Shown: positions 8,126 to 17,798, numbered from the stretch's first letter. The stretch: DNA of 64,000 nucleotides from CAZRAL01 sp964598005 (GCA_964598005.1 CAZRAL010000001.1:122640-186639); one strand, 5' to 3'. The notes: generated by a model from the letters alone, not told the origin. Program-made: numbers and translations.

Positions 8126-8765
8126 AACCGAGGAATCAATGCGCCGTCAATCAAATTTGCCGTCTACCGATTTTATTCCGTCAATGTGGGGTGGCCGGGC
8201 CGAGAAACCGCTATTCATCTATATCGCCATCGGTTTTACGCTGGCGCTGATGCCCGCCGATGTGCTGACAAAATTCCCGCTGTTGCAAAGTTTTGCCAAC
8301 AGCATGGCCGCACTCGTGCCATCCATTGATCCAATCAGCCGCATCTCGTCATTTCCAGAAGTCACGAAATTATTCTTTGCGGTGATGTGGTTTTTGATGC
8401 CGTGGGCGGCAGCCGGCTATTACTCCACTAAGTTTTGGCCGCAATTTAGAGGCTGGCAACTGGCAAAAATACCGGTGGGCGGCTGGACTGCAAAAAGTAT
8501 TCTTGTAAATGTTATTGGTCTACCCATTATGTGGCTTCTGGTCTACAAAACATGGACTGAAACCGGTTTTAAGCCCGTCGATATCACTTACACCGGCGGC
8601 AGAGGTCGAGCATTTTTAACCCTTATGTCAGAGTATCGCCTGATGCTGGGATTAATCGGTAGCTTTATGACAATGGCGTCCTCATTTACTGTTGTCGTAA
8701 CTCTCGCATATCTGACTAATTTCCTTGTTCGCATTCGTCAATTGATTCTTCCCCTTCATCATTAA
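8118..8765 (+). CDS. Multi-pass membrane protein, hypothetical (215 aa)
   Basis: Four hydrophobic segments are visible: near residues 33-50 (FIYIAIGFTLALMPA), 85-104 (KLFFAVMWFLMPWAAAGYY), 127-146 (ILVNVIGLPIMWLLVYKTW) and 176-205 (LMLGLIGSFMTMASSFTVVV). The protein therefore sits in the inner membrane. Two starts are possible: ATG 8118, with no clear ribosome site, or ATG 8139 (residue 8), with GAGGA nine bases upstream. It is the first sizeable gene of a same-strand set leading to the RTX gene. I do not recognise the family. Roles in secretion or in self-protection from the RTX product are both possible. Confidence 0.65.
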   Translation: MFETEESMRRQSNLPSTDFIPSMWGGRAEKPLFIYIAIGFTLALMPADVLTKFPLLQSFANSMAALVPSIDPISRISSFPEVTKLFFAVMWFLMPWAAAGYYSTKFWPQFRGWQLAKIPVGGWTAKSILVNVIGLPIMWLLVYKTWTETGFKPVDITYTGGRGRAFLTLMSEYRLMLGLIGSFMTMASSFTVVVTLAYLTNFLVRIRQLILPLHH

Positions 8766-8787
8766 TTTCTAACCTGAAAGGTTTGTC

Positions 8788-8904
8788 ATGCCTGATTCCA
8801 CCACTACCTCTGTTCCACTAAACCAGATCATTAGCGCCTTCTATGAAGTAGGCGGCTCTTTTGCCACGGATATGAGCAGGTTAAGTTTTTGTCCAATTTA
8901 TTGA
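8788..8904 (+). CDS. 38-residue peptide with GG motif
   Basis: GAAAGG at 8776-8781 precedes ATG 8788 by six bases. The product begins MPDSTTTSVPLNQIISAFYE, continues VGGSFATDMSRLSFCPIY and ends ten bases before the next gene. It shares with the 49-residue peptide at 7513-7662 the spacing VPL-[Asn/Asp], then Phe, Glu and a Gly-Gly pair. It may be a second short precursor, or the surviving start of a truncated longer gene. Codon evidence is too short to decide. Confidence 0.4.
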   Translation: MPDSTTTSVPLNQIISAFYEVGGSFATDMSRLSFCPIY

Positions 8905-8914
8905 GGCTGACAGC

Positions 8915-9682
8915 ATGAAATTCAATTCAAAAACATCTGTCACTGATTTTTTTAAAAGAGTGATACACAGGATTGACGGAGTGCTTCTTTGCCTTCTTAT
9001 TGCAGCGTCTGCAGTGCTAGCAGTCTTTCCGGAAATCGCACTTTCTACCAAGCTTTTACGACCTAATGTTGATGCAGTGGACGCTCGGCTGATCTTTATG
9101 ATCATGCCATTCGCATTGTTTGCAGAATATGTTTGGTTTGCCAGTTCGATCAATTCAAAACACAGCTTATTGTTGTGCATGGTACTGCTTACAACAGCCG
9201 CTATTCCATTTATCGTAATTAAGGAAAGGTCTTATGCCAGCCATCCAAATAAAACGCCTGCGCCTGAATCTGCCAGCACTTTTGGTCCGCAACTTAATCC
9301 ACCACCTGAAAGAAAGCGTAATGCCATGACCCCAGACGAACGTAAAAACTATGCACAAACCATGTTTGCGCAACACCCAGAGCAATTTCCAGAAGAGCGG
9401 CGGCCCTCAATCCTGAATGGCATCGTGACGCTTGGCATGACGCCGTTTGAAGCAAAACTTGCAGGAGGCGCATTCGCTTACAAAGTCATGGCTGACCCAT
9501 CTCGTTGGTCGCCCGATACTGACCCGTTCAAAGTCATGTGGGCACAATCTTTACAGCCCGATAACAGCGAAATCTGGATGACTTTCAAGAATGCGACTCA
9601 GTTTTCAAGCGAATCTGCTCATGCTTTTCGCGTTTACATCAAAAATGGTCATGCAGTACAAATTGAAAAATTGGGGGAGTGA
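8915..9682 (+). CDS. Membrane protein with extracytoplasmic C-terminal domain (255 aa)
   Basis: Three hydrophobic segments occupy residues about 22-42 (GVLLCLLIAASAVLAVF), 60-78 (LIFMIMPFALFAEYVWFA) and 86-103 (LLLCMVLLTTAAIPFIVI). From residue 105 on the protein is soluble, with a Pro-rich linker (PNKTPAPESAS) and a compact domain of about 120 residues ending WMTFKNATQF ... HAVQIEKL. Unknown family. It directly precedes the lipoprotein and the RTX gene with short gaps, so all are probably cotranscribed. An envelope protein next to a secreted hydrolase-like protein may be part of its export or of self-protection; this is inference only. Confidence 0.65.
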   Translation: MKFNSKTSVTDFFKRVIHRIDGVLLCLLIAASAVLAVFPEIALSTKLLRPNVDAVDARLIFMIMPFALFAEYVWFASSINSKHSLLLCMVLLTTAAIPFIVIKERSYASHPNKTPAPESASTFGPQLNPPPERKRNAMTPDERKNYAQTMFAQHPEQFPEERRPSILNGIVTLGMTPFEAKLAGGAFAYKVMADPSRWSPDTDPFKVMWAQSLQPDNSEIWMTFKNATQFSSESAHAFRVYIKNGHAVQIEKLGE

Positions 9683-9685
9683 TTG

Positions 9686-10234
9686 ATGTTTAGAGCAAAA
9701 AATCTTTTGGTGCCGATCCAATTTTTGGTATTGGGGTTGTTGTGCTTATTGGGAGCGGCATCCTGTGCAGATGAAGCAAGAAATCTCACGCCGCCCATTG
9801 AAATTCCCTTTTCACTCGATAAGGGAGGGGAGCATCTGGAATTCGAGATGAACATTAAAGAAAAACAGACATATGCCTTTGGTTTGACATTTAAAGTTAA
9901 AAAAGATGAGCCCGGTGATATGTCTCGATTAATGAGGCTTGTTGGTGATCAGGGGCAGTACCCAGATGGTCGATACGTTGATCTGGGTGTTCCATTAAAA
10001 GTAAAGCTCCAAGTTAGCTCGGATAAAAAAAATATAAATCCTTTTGAGTTTAACAAGGTTGAAACAGAGATAGCTGTTTATTCTTGGGGTGCCGATAACC
10101 GCAACAAAAAAATTACTAACCTTTTGCTGGAGCCGGGCATTTACAAGGTACAAGTTGAAAACATGCTTGCCGCTCCAGATTTCGCAGGACGATCCATTAA
10201 TTTCCACATCTACAGAGCCTATTTAGGCAAATAA
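9686..10234 (+). CDS. Lipoprotein, DUF5625-like (182 aa)
   Basis: The ATG at 9686 is used rather than the TTG just before it. The first 27 residues form a signal peptide with a hydrophobic core (QFLVLGLLCLLGAASC) ending in a Cys that fits a bacterial lipobox loosely (AASC). The mature part is beta-rich: PPIEIPFSLDKGG, EFEMNIKEKQTYAFGLTFKV, DGRYVDLGVPLKVKLQVSS, and LLLEPGIYKVQVENM. I recall this pattern from DUF5625 lipoproteins, but this was not checked. It ends ten bases before the RTX gene. A periplasmic lipoprotein immediately upstream of a secreted peptidase-like protein is the usual place for an immunity protein; that is a hypothesis. Confidence 0.65.
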   Translation: MFRAKNLLVPIQFLVLGLLCLLGAASCADEARNLTPPIEIPFSLDKGGEHLEFEMNIKEKQTYAFGLTFKVKKDEPGDMSRLMRLVGDQGQYPDGRYVDLGVPLKVKLQVSSDKKNINPFEFNKVETEIAVYSWGADNRNKKITNLLLEPGIYKVQVENMLAAPDFAGRSINFHIYRAYLGK

Positions 10235-10243
10235 GGAGAAAAC

Positions 10244-13200
10244 ATGCCAACGATAACTATCAACATTACAGGGCGCGGCACACCAATGCACAATGACGGC
10301 ACCGGAAAACCCGGTGAGTCTGGAACGGGCCATATGTGGTATGTGCTCATGGGCGACAATGGTGTGCCATACAGCTATGGATTTGCTCCAGACGAACAAC
10401 ATCACAACTGGCCATTCGCCCCAGGACAAGTCTATAAAGACGACAATACAAACTATTATGGCGATAGCATCTACCGTCGAACCATAGAAATAACCCAGGC
10501 GCAATACGATGCGATGAAGAATTTTGGTGATAATCCGACTGGTGGCGGATTTAGTACGTACTACAACGGTCTGAATAACAGCTGCATCGACTTCGCGTGG
10601 AAGGCTCTGGAAGTCGCTGGTTTGAACGGCAATGGCTATGAAGGCCATCTGTGGCCCACTCACAACCTCTCCAACGTTGAAAGCCTGCGCAACTTTGCCA
10701 CCCTCACGGCTGAGCAAATGAAATTTGTCGACGACTTCCTGCAACAGCTTTTTCCGCTCAGCTGGGATAGCACCATCTCGCGGCACCTCGGCAGCACCCC
10801 CGACCCGTTAGTCAAAACCATCAAATACGTCGACCCACTGGTGCTCGACCTCGATGGCGACGGCCTTGAAATCAGCCCGCTCACTAAAAACATCCTCTTC
10901 GACACCGATGGCGACCTCATCAAAACCGGCACCGCCTGGGCCGGTGCGGACGATGGCCTGCTGGTGTGGGATCGCAACGGCAATGGCAGCATCGACACCG
11001 GCGCGGAACTCTTCGGCGATGAAACGATATTGGCCAACGGCCAGAAAGCCAGCAACGGCTTTACCGCCCTGGCCGACCTCGACAAAGGCAGTCTCGTCAA
11101 TGGCGTACTGACCGGAGCGGGCGATGGCGTATTCGACGACAAAGACACCGCCTTCGGCAGCGTGCGCATTTGGCGCGACCTCAATCAGGACGGCATCAGC
11201 CAGGCCAACGAACTCAGCACCCTCGCCGCCAACGGCGTGCAAAACATCAAACTGGGCAGCACTGCCACCAACGCCAAATACAACGACGCCCTGCTCATCC
11301 AAACCAGCACCTACACCCGCAGCGACGGCAGCACCGGGCAGGCGGGCAGCTTCGTACTGGCGCAAAACAACTTCCTGAGTTCATTCCCGCCGCTTACCGT
11401 AAGCGACGCCGCGAAGGCCCTGCCCGACCTGAAAGGCAGCGGCTGGGTGCGCGACCTGCAACAAGCCGCAACCCTCAGCCCGGAACTCATTGCCCTCTTG
11501 AATCAAGCCAAAGACGCCCCCACCCGCGCGGGCTACAAAGATGCCGTGGCGGCGCTCATCCGCGAATGGGGTAACGACTCAACCTACAACAGCGCCGGCA
11601 AACAGGCACTGGCCGCAGGCTACGGCCTCACCTTGAGCGACCCGCAGGACGCGCAGGAAGCAGGCTGGATGGACAGCGCCATCAAAGCCAGCGAAGCGGA
11701 TCGCAACACCTTTCGGGCAACGCTTAGCGAAACCGACCGCGCCAAATTCGACGCCATGCGCGAGCGCATGGTGGGCGGTCTGGAAAAACTCTACGCCTAC
11801 GAAGCCTTCACCGGCCACCCCTTCCTCAACTGGGCGCAAATACAGGCGGATGCCACCAACTACATCCCCCGCGCCACCATCACCACAGGCGTGCGGCCCG
11901 TGGAAGTGTGGGTGCCGTTCTCGCAAATCATTAATGAAAACCGCAATGGCGTGGGCTCCAGCCAGCCGGGCTACACCCGCGTCACCATCCCCGCGCCGCC
12001 GACCGGCGTCCCGCACATGGAAAGCCTGTGGAACCGCCTGCTGGATGATGCCGCCAGCAACTTGATGCCCGCGCTGCGGCTATCCCCATACCTGGACAAA
12101 GTGGAACTCAACATCACCGCGACCGGCGTGCAGTTTGACTTCACCGCCATGAACACCGCACTGGCGGCGGCCAGCACCGCCAATGCCTATGAAGGCGCAG
12201 CGTTATTCCTCGACCTGTACCACCACTATGGCGCGATGCTGAACGGTAACGGCTGGAATGGATTGGCGCAATTGCAAACCATGGCGCAGCAGGCGGTGAA
12301 TGACACCAACCTGCGCAGTGCCTTCAGCATCACGGGCTTCGGCACCTTTTCTACAGGGGTGGCCCCGGGCACAGCGGCCAATGACATCTACTCCGGAGAT
12401 GCCAACGCCAATACCTTCAATGGCGGCGCGGGGGATGACTTCATTGACGGCAGCGGCGGCAACGACACCCTTTCCGGCGGTATCGGGGCGGACATTCTCT
12501 TGGGTGGTGCAGGGAACGATGCCTTGAATGGCGGCGACGGCAACGACATCCTGGACGGTGGGGCAGGTAACGATACCTTAAGCGGTGGACTGGGTAACGA
12601 CACTTATCTCTTCGGCAAAGGTGACGGGCAGGACAACATCGCCTCAGACTTTGACAGCACCGCGGGCAAACTGAACGTGTTGCAATTCAAGGCCGGTGTT
12701 GCGGCCAATGAAATTGTAGCGACGCGCTCGGGCAGCGATTTGGTACTTTCGATAGCGGGCACCACCGACAAAATAACCNNNNNNNNNNNNNNNNNNNNNN
12801 NNNNNNNNNNNNNNNNNNNNNNNNNNNNNNNNNNNNNNNNNNNNNNNNNNNNNNNNNNNNNNNNNNNNNNNNNNNNNNGCGCTCGGGCAGCGATTTGGTA
12901 CTTTCGATAGCGGGCACCACCGACAAAATAACCATTGGCTCTTTCTTCTTTGGCGACGACCCGGCTGGCAGCTACAACCCGATTCAGCAAGTGAAGTTTG
13001 ACGATGGGACGACGTGGGACATCAATGCGCTGAAAGCACAACTGTTTGCTGGCACGGCGGGAGTAGACAACATTGCAGGCACCACGATAGCCGACATCAT
13101 CAATGGTCAGGCGGGCGCAGACAGCCTGTACGGGCGCGGCGGCGATGACACCTTGAACGGTGGCGCGGACAACGACAGCCTCTATGGCGAAGGGGGAAAT

Positions 13201-13794
13201 GACACGCTCGATGGTGGTACGGGTAACGACAGTCTGTCTGGTGGTCTCGGCAACGACACCTACCTGTTCGGCAAAGGAGATGGGCAGGACAGCATTGGCT
13301 CGGACTTTGATAGCACAGCAGGCAAACTGAACACCCTGCAATTCAAGGCCGGTGTGGCAGCGAATGAAATTGTAGCCACCCGCTCGGGCAATGATCTCAT
13401 TTTGTCGATTGCGGGCACCACCGACAAAGTGACCGTCGGCGCCTTCTTCTACAACAACGATCCGGCTGGCAGCTACAACCCGATTCAGCAGGTTAAATTC
13501 GATGACGGCACGACGTGGGATCTGAACACAATCAAGACGAAAGTTACGCCTGCATCTGGTTTCTCTGCACCGCCTGTATTGTGGGCTGGTCTATCCGCTC
13601 CAGCCGACAAGATGAACTCCGATACCGCCGTGACGGGAGTCGTAGGCATGAACTTGCCGATGCAGCTGGACCAGCAAGTGGACAGCTTGGTTGCAGCAAT
13701 GGCGGCCTTTGCGCCGCCCTCATCCGGGGAAACCATATTGGCGGTCTATGACCAGCCGATGCTGCATGGGCCGATTGCCGCCAATTGGAAATAG
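10244..13794 (+). CDS. RTX calcium-binding protein with N-terminal papain-like domain (contains assembly gap)
   Basis: Two open frames on either side of the N gap belong to one gene. Joining them at the 55-base overlap (see gap entry) keeps the frame and gives about 1131 residues. Residues 28-140 carry His30 (GTGHMWYVLMGD), the run NNSCIDFAWKALEVAG with Cys114, and His135/His140, the His-before-Cys order of permuted NlpC/P60 (LRAT-like) enzymes; a peptidase or amidase activity is inferred. From about residue 210 come Asp-rich calcium motifs (DRNGNGSID, DLNQDGISQANEL). The C-terminal part has RTX nonapeptides (GGxGxD type) and at least two copies of a module containing LGNDTYLFGKGDGQD and DPAGSYNPIQQVKFDDGT. 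No N-terminal signal peptide, as expected for type I secretion. Probably exported by the HlyB/HlyD pair at 14112-17757. Confidence 0.85.
12779..12878. other. Assembly gap (100 N) flanked by an identical 55-base sequence
   Basis: Exactly 100 Ns. The 55 bases before the gap (12724-12778) are repeated exactly after it (12879-12933). Removing the gap and one copy restores a single reading frame across the RTX gene. The length and exactness suggest a shared assembler k-mer, or an unresolved tandem RTX module; the true number of modules is unknown. Confidence 0.9.
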
Positions 13795-13813
13795 GCTTGC
13801 GGAGCGCCATTCT

Positions 13814-13910
13814 GTCATTCCGAGTGGCGCGCAGCGAAGTCGAGGAATCTGCTGTTTGTTTCAATGGCAGAGCAGGGCAAAAGCAGATTCCTCACGCTGT
13901 TCGGAATGAC
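13814..13910. repeat. Intergenic palindromic repeat, copy 1
   Basis: Begins GTCATTCCGAG and ends CGGAATGAC, with AGGAATCTGCT and AGCAGATTCCT as the inner arms, so the unit folds on itself. It shares GCGCGCAGCGAAG and GAGGAATCTGCTGTTT with copy 2. REP/MITE-like, non-coding. Confidence 0.7.
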
Positions 13911-13976
13911 CGGTTTTATTGGGAGTGACAGGTTTTTTGTAGCAGTGTATCAATTGCAGGTTTTGAAAAAACATTT

Positions 13977-14077
13977 GTCATTCCGAGCGGCGCGCAGCGA
14001 AGCCGAGGAATCTGCTGTTTACGACTACTTTGCACAAAAGCCGATTCCTCACCACAAACTGCCCGGCTCGAAATGAC
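13977..14077. repeat. Intergenic palindromic repeat, copy 2
   Basis: Begins GTCATTCCGAG and ends TCGAAATGAC; same orientation as copy 1, 66 bases further on. The right arm is more diverged (GATTCCTC retained). The two copies fill most of the 317-base space between the RTX gene and its exporter and could act as a partial terminator that lowers transporter expression. Confidence 0.65.
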
Positions 14078-14111
14078 ACGCGCCTAAAATCTGCCTGAAA
14101 AAGAAAAAGCA

Positions 14112-16313
14112 ATGACTTCCACACGCAACCCGAATACCGCTGTCCCGCCGCTGACTATCGTTGGTGAGGGAGTATCCCCACCCCCGCCTCTCGATAGTGG
14201 TCTCGTCTGCCTCGTGATGATGGCGCGTTTGCACGGCATCGCTGCCGATGCCGATCAACTGGCGCATGAAGCGGCAAAGGCTGGCCAACCATTTGCCACC
14301 GCCGATCTGCTGCTGGCTGCCAAACGCCTCGGGCTGCAAGCGAAGGTCGTGAAAGTGGATGTAGCCCGTCTGCAAAAAACACCCTTACCTGCCGTAGCGG
14401 TTGGGCGCAATACCGAAGGAGCAGTGGATTTTTTCATTGTGGCGCGTGTGGAAAACGATCAGGTATTGATTCAATCGCCCGCTGCCGGCCGCCCCGAAAC
14501 TTTGTCTGCGGCAGAATTTCAGGCCCGCTGGACGGGCGAGATGATTCTTTTCACTTCCCGTGCATCGCTGGCCGGGGAACTAGCCAAATTTGACTTCACC
14601 TGGTTTATCCCGGCCATTGTCAAATACCGCAAGCTGCTGCTTGAAGTGCTGCTGGTCAGTCTGGTGTTGCAGGTGTTTGCGCTAATTACGCCGCTGTTTT
14701 TTCAGGTGGTGATGGATAAGGTGCTGGTGCATCGCGGCTTCACCACGCTGGATGTCATCGCCGTCGGCTTGACGGTGGTGGTGATTTTCGAAGTGTCACT
14801 AACGGCTTTGCGTAGCTATGTATTTGCCCACACCACCAGCCGCATCGATGTCGAGCTGGGCGCGCGGTTGTTTCGGCACTTGCTGACTTTGCCGCTGGCG
14901 TATTTTCAGGCGCGGCGGGTGGGCGACTCGGTGGCGCGGGTGCGCGAGCTGGAGAATATCCGCTCGTTTCTGACCGGCAATGCGATTACGCTGGTTTTGG
15001 ATTTGCTGTTTTCGGTGGTGTTCATCGCAGTGATGCTCACCTATAGCGGCTGGCTGACGCTGGTCGTGGTGCTGTCGCTGCCGTGCTACATGATCCTCTC
15101 CGCCGTCTTCACACCCACGCTGCGGGCGCGCCTGCACGAGAAGTTCAACCGCGGCGCGGAGAATCAGGCTTTTCTGGTGGAAACCATCAGCGGTATCGAT
15201 ACGGTCAAAGCCATGGCGGTGGAGCCGCACTGGACGCGCAAGTGGGATAACCAGCTGGCGGCCTATGTGTCGTCCAGCTTCAAAACCGCGACGGTCGGCA
15301 CCATTGCCAATAGCGGCGTGACGCTGATCTCCAAGCTGGTGACGGTGATCACCCTTTACGTAGGGGCACGGCTGGTGATCGATAACCAGCTCACGGTAGG
15401 TCAGTTGATTGCCTTCAACATGCTGGCGGGCCAGGTGGCACAACCGGTGATGCGGCTGGCGCAATTGTGGACGGATTTTCAGCAAACAGGGATTTCGGTG
15501 CAGCGCCTGGGCGACATCCTGAATACCCGAACCGAAGTGGCCGGCAACAGGAGCGCTTTGCCGCCGCTGGCCGGGCGGATCACGCTGGACGATGTGGTGT
15601 TTCGCTACCGGCCTGACGGGCCGGAGGTGCTCAAGAATGTGTCGGTGGATATTGCGCCGGGTGAGGTGATCGGCATCGTCGGCCGTTCCGGCTCGGGCAA
15701 GAGCACGTTGACCAAACTGGTGCAGCGGCTCTATGTGCCCGAGCGGGGCCGGGTGCTGGTCGATGGCATGGATTTGGCACTGGCCGATTCCACTTCGTTA
15801 CGCCGCCAGATCGGTGTGGTGTTGCAGGAGAATGTGCTGTTTGCGCGCAGCATCCGCGACAACATTGCGCTGGCTGATCCCGGCGCACCGCTTGACTCGG
15901 TGATTCAAGCCGCCAAACTGGCGGGCGCGCATGAATTCATTCTGGAATTGCCCGAAGGTTACGACACGCTGGTGGGCGAGCACGGCTCCACGCTCTCAGG
16001 CGGGCAACGCCAACGCATTGCCATTGCCCGTGCCTTGATGACCAACCCGCGTGTGCTGATTTTTGACGAGGCCACCAGCGCTCTCGACTACGAAAGCGAA
16101 CGCATCATTCAGGACAATATGAAGGCGATCTGCAAGGGGCGCACGGTGATCATCATCGCGCACCGGCTCTCGGCGGTGCGCGATGCCAACCGCATTGTGG
16201 TGATGGAGCGTGGGCAGATTGTGGAAACGGGTACGCATGCCGAGTTACTGCGCCCGAAAACCGATGGGCAGGGCGGGCACTACGCGCGGCTTCACCGCTT
16301 GCAACAAGGTTAA
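14112..16313 (+). CDS. Type I secretion ABC transporter/permease (HlyB-type)
   Basis: A 733-residue inner-membrane exporter. Residues about 20-145 form a C39-like domain that has lost its catalytic residues: the usual DCG is DSG, and the His region reads VDFFIV. Such domains bind substrate without cutting it. Residues about 160-440 are the six-helix transmembrane domain. The nucleotide-binding domain has Walker A GRSGSGKST (about 522), signature LSGGQRQRIAIARAL (about 627), Walker B VLIFDEATSALD (about 647) and the His switch AHRLSAV (about 682). It exports unfolded RTX proteins in one step together with the HlyD protein and a TolC-like channel. The upstream RTX protein is the obvious substrate. 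Ten bases separate its stop from the HlyD start. Confidence 0.95.
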   Translation: MTSTRNPNTAVPPLTIVGEGVSPPPPLDSGLVCLVMMARLHGIAADADQLAHEAAKAGQPFATADLLLAAKRLGLQAKVVKVDVARLQKTPLPAVAVGRNTEGAVDFFIVARVENDQVLIQSPAAGRPETLSAAEFQARWTGEMILFTSRASLAGELAKFDFTWFIPAIVKYRKLLLEVLLVSLVLQVFALITPLFFQVVMDKVLVHRGFTTLDVIAVGLTVVVIFEVSLTALRSYVFAHTTSRIDVELGARLFRHLLTLPLAYFQARRVGDSVARVRELENIRSFLTGNAITLVLDLLFSVVFIAVMLTYSGWLTLVVVLSLPCYMILSAVFTPTLRARLHEKFNRGAENQAFLVETISGIDTVKAMAVEPHWTRKWDNQLAAYVSSSFKTATVGTIANSGVTLISKLVTVITLYVGARLVIDNQLTVGQLIAFNMLAGQVAQPVMRLAQLWTDFQQTGISVQRLGDILNTRTEVAGNRSALPPLAGRITLDDVVFRYRPDGPEVLKNVSVDIAPGEVIGIVGRSGSGKSTLTKLVQRLYVPERGRVLVDGMDLALADSTSLRRQIGVVLQENVLFARSIRDNIALADPGAPLDSVIQAAKLAGAHEFILELPEGYDTLVGEHGSTLSGGQRQRIAIARALMTNPRVLIFDEATSALDYESERIIQDNMKAICKGRTVIIIAHRLSAVRDANRIVVMERGQIVETGTHAELLRPKTDGQGGHYARLHRLQQG

Positions 16314-16323
16314 GAGGATAAGT

Positions 16324-17757
16324 ATGAGCCTACCTCTGAGCCCACGATTGCAGGCCTTTGGCGATTTGTTCAGGCGCTATGGCGGCGCCTTCCGGCATGC
16401 GTGGCAGCGCCGGGCAGAGATGCAGCCTGTCGAGCGCTTGCCGCACGAAGCACAGTTTTTGCCTGCTGCACTCTCTTTGCAGGAAACCCCGGTTTCTCCC
16501 GCGCCGCGCATGACAATGTGGATGCTGATCGGCTTTGCGGGATTGGCTGTGTTGTGGGCCACCTTTGGACATATCGATGTCGTAGCCACCGCGCAGGGTA
16601 AGGTGGTGCCCAATGGCCGGATCAAGACGATTCAGCCATTCGAGACTGCGACAGTCAAGGCGATTCATGTTACCGATGGTCAGGCTGTCAAGTCGGGCGA
16701 TGTACTGATCGAACTGGATGCGACCACAGCGCAGGCGGATCAGGATCGGGTACAGGGTGACCTCGATGCGGCACGATTACAGGTGGCGCGGGGTCGAGCC
16801 CTGCTCGCCGCGCTGGACTCCGTGCGGGCACCCGGGCTGGTGCGCCCGACTGGGGTAAACGACGCCAGGTTTGCCGAGGCCCAGCGCCTGCTGGCAGGGC
16901 AAATGGCCGAGTACGGTGCCAGGCAAAGCCGCATTGAAGCTGAAGCGGCAAGACGGGAAGCCGAATTGCGCTCGACTCAGGAACTGGTGCGCAAACTGGA
17001 ACAGACCGTGCCGATTGCTCGCCAGCGCGCGCAGGATTTCAAGAATCTGGTCGATCAGAATTTTGTGTCCAGACATGGTTATCTGGAGCGCGAGCAGGCC
17101 CGCATCGAGCAGGAGGCCGATCTGGCCAACCTGCGCAGCCGGTTGAAGGAGATCGAAGCGGCCTTGCAGGAAGTTCGCGGTCAGCGGGCCGGGTTGGTGG
17201 CCGAAACGCGGCGCATCAGTCTGGACAGCATCACCGAGGGTCAACAAAAAGTGGCGGCGCTGGAGCAGGAATTACGTAAGGCCGATTCGCGCGGCCAGCT
17301 GATGCAACTGACGTCGCCTGTGGATGGCACGGTGCAGCAACTCGCGGTACACACGGTCGGTGGTGTCGTCACCCCCGCCCAGCCGGTGATGGTGATTGTG
17401 CCGCGCGATAATGCGCTGGAAGTGGAAGCCTTTCTTGAGAATAAGGATATTGGTTTCGTCAAACCGGATCAGGATGCCGAGGTGAAAATCGAAACCTTTC
17501 AATACACCAGATACGGCACGATCCACGCCAAAGTCGTTTCGGTATCGCATGACGCGATCAACGACGAGAAGCGTGGCCTAATTTATTCGACCCGGGTCAA
17601 GATGGAAAAAGCCAGCATCAATGTCGATGGCACCCCGATAGGTTTGAGCCCAGGCATGGCGGTGTCGGTGGAGATCAAAACTGGCAAGCGGCGTGTAATC
17701 GAATATTTTTTATCACCACTGATGCAACATGCGGGAGAAAGTTTGCGAGAGCGTTGA
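16324..17757 (+). CDS. HlyD family type I secretion periplasmic adaptor
   Basis: The ATG at 16324, after AAGAGGA, is chosen; a longer reading from 16210 would overlap the transporter by about 100 bases. The 477 residues show a short cytoplasmic tail, one transmembrane helix near residues 62-82 (MTMWMLIGFAGLAVLWATFG), a lipoyl-like hairpin (GRIKTIQPFETATVKAIHV), a long coiled coil (about 140-330, rich in Glu, Arg, Ala and Gln) and a C-terminal barrel region (VDGTVQQLAVHTVGGVV; DNALEVEAFLENKDIGFV). It bridges the HlyB-type pump and an outer membrane TolC channel. No TolC gene follows, so the channel must be encoded elsewhere. Confidence 0.93.
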   Translation: MSLPLSPRLQAFGDLFRRYGGAFRHAWQRRAEMQPVERLPHEAQFLPAALSLQETPVSPAPRMTMWMLIGFAGLAVLWATFGHIDVVATAQGKVVPNGRIKTIQPFETATVKAIHVTDGQAVKSGDVLIELDATTAQADQDRVQGDLDAARLQVARGRALLAALDSVRAPGLVRPTGVNDARFAEAQRLLAGQMAEYGARQSRIEAEAARREAELRSTQELVRKLEQTVPIARQRAQDFKNLVDQNFVSRHGYLEREQARIEQEADLANLRSRLKEIEAALQEVRGQRAGLVAETRRISLDSITEGQQKVAALEQELRKADSRGQLMQLTSPVDGTVQQLAVHTVGGVVTPAQPVMVIVPRDNALEVEAFLENKDIGFVKPDQDAEVKIETFQYTRYGTIHAKVVSVSHDAINDEKRGLIYSTRVKMEKASINVDGTPIGLSPGMAVSVEIKTGKRRVIEYFLSPLMQHAGESLRER

Positions 17758-17798
17758 GTGGCCTGAGTGGATCGGAAGAGCTTTAATGCTTGGCGATT

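Noticed and set aside
10808..11365. 185-codon open frame antisense to the RTX gene
   Set aside because: Val/Ala/Gly-rich shadow produced by the repeated Asp-rich codons on the plus strand.
10260..13560. CRISPR or simple tandem DNA array in the repeat-rich part
   Set aside because: The repeats are coding RTX modules in frame with diverged units; there are no uniform spacers.
14112..14560. Active C39 bacteriocin-processing peptidase in the ABC transporter
   Set aside because: The catalytic Cys of DCG is Ser (DSG) and the His motif is absent, so this is a C39-like binding domain, not a peptidase.
14799..15485. 228-codon open frame on the minus strand
   Set aside because: Antisense to the transmembrane and linker part of the HlyB-type gene; rich in Gln/His/Arg, with no family resemblance.
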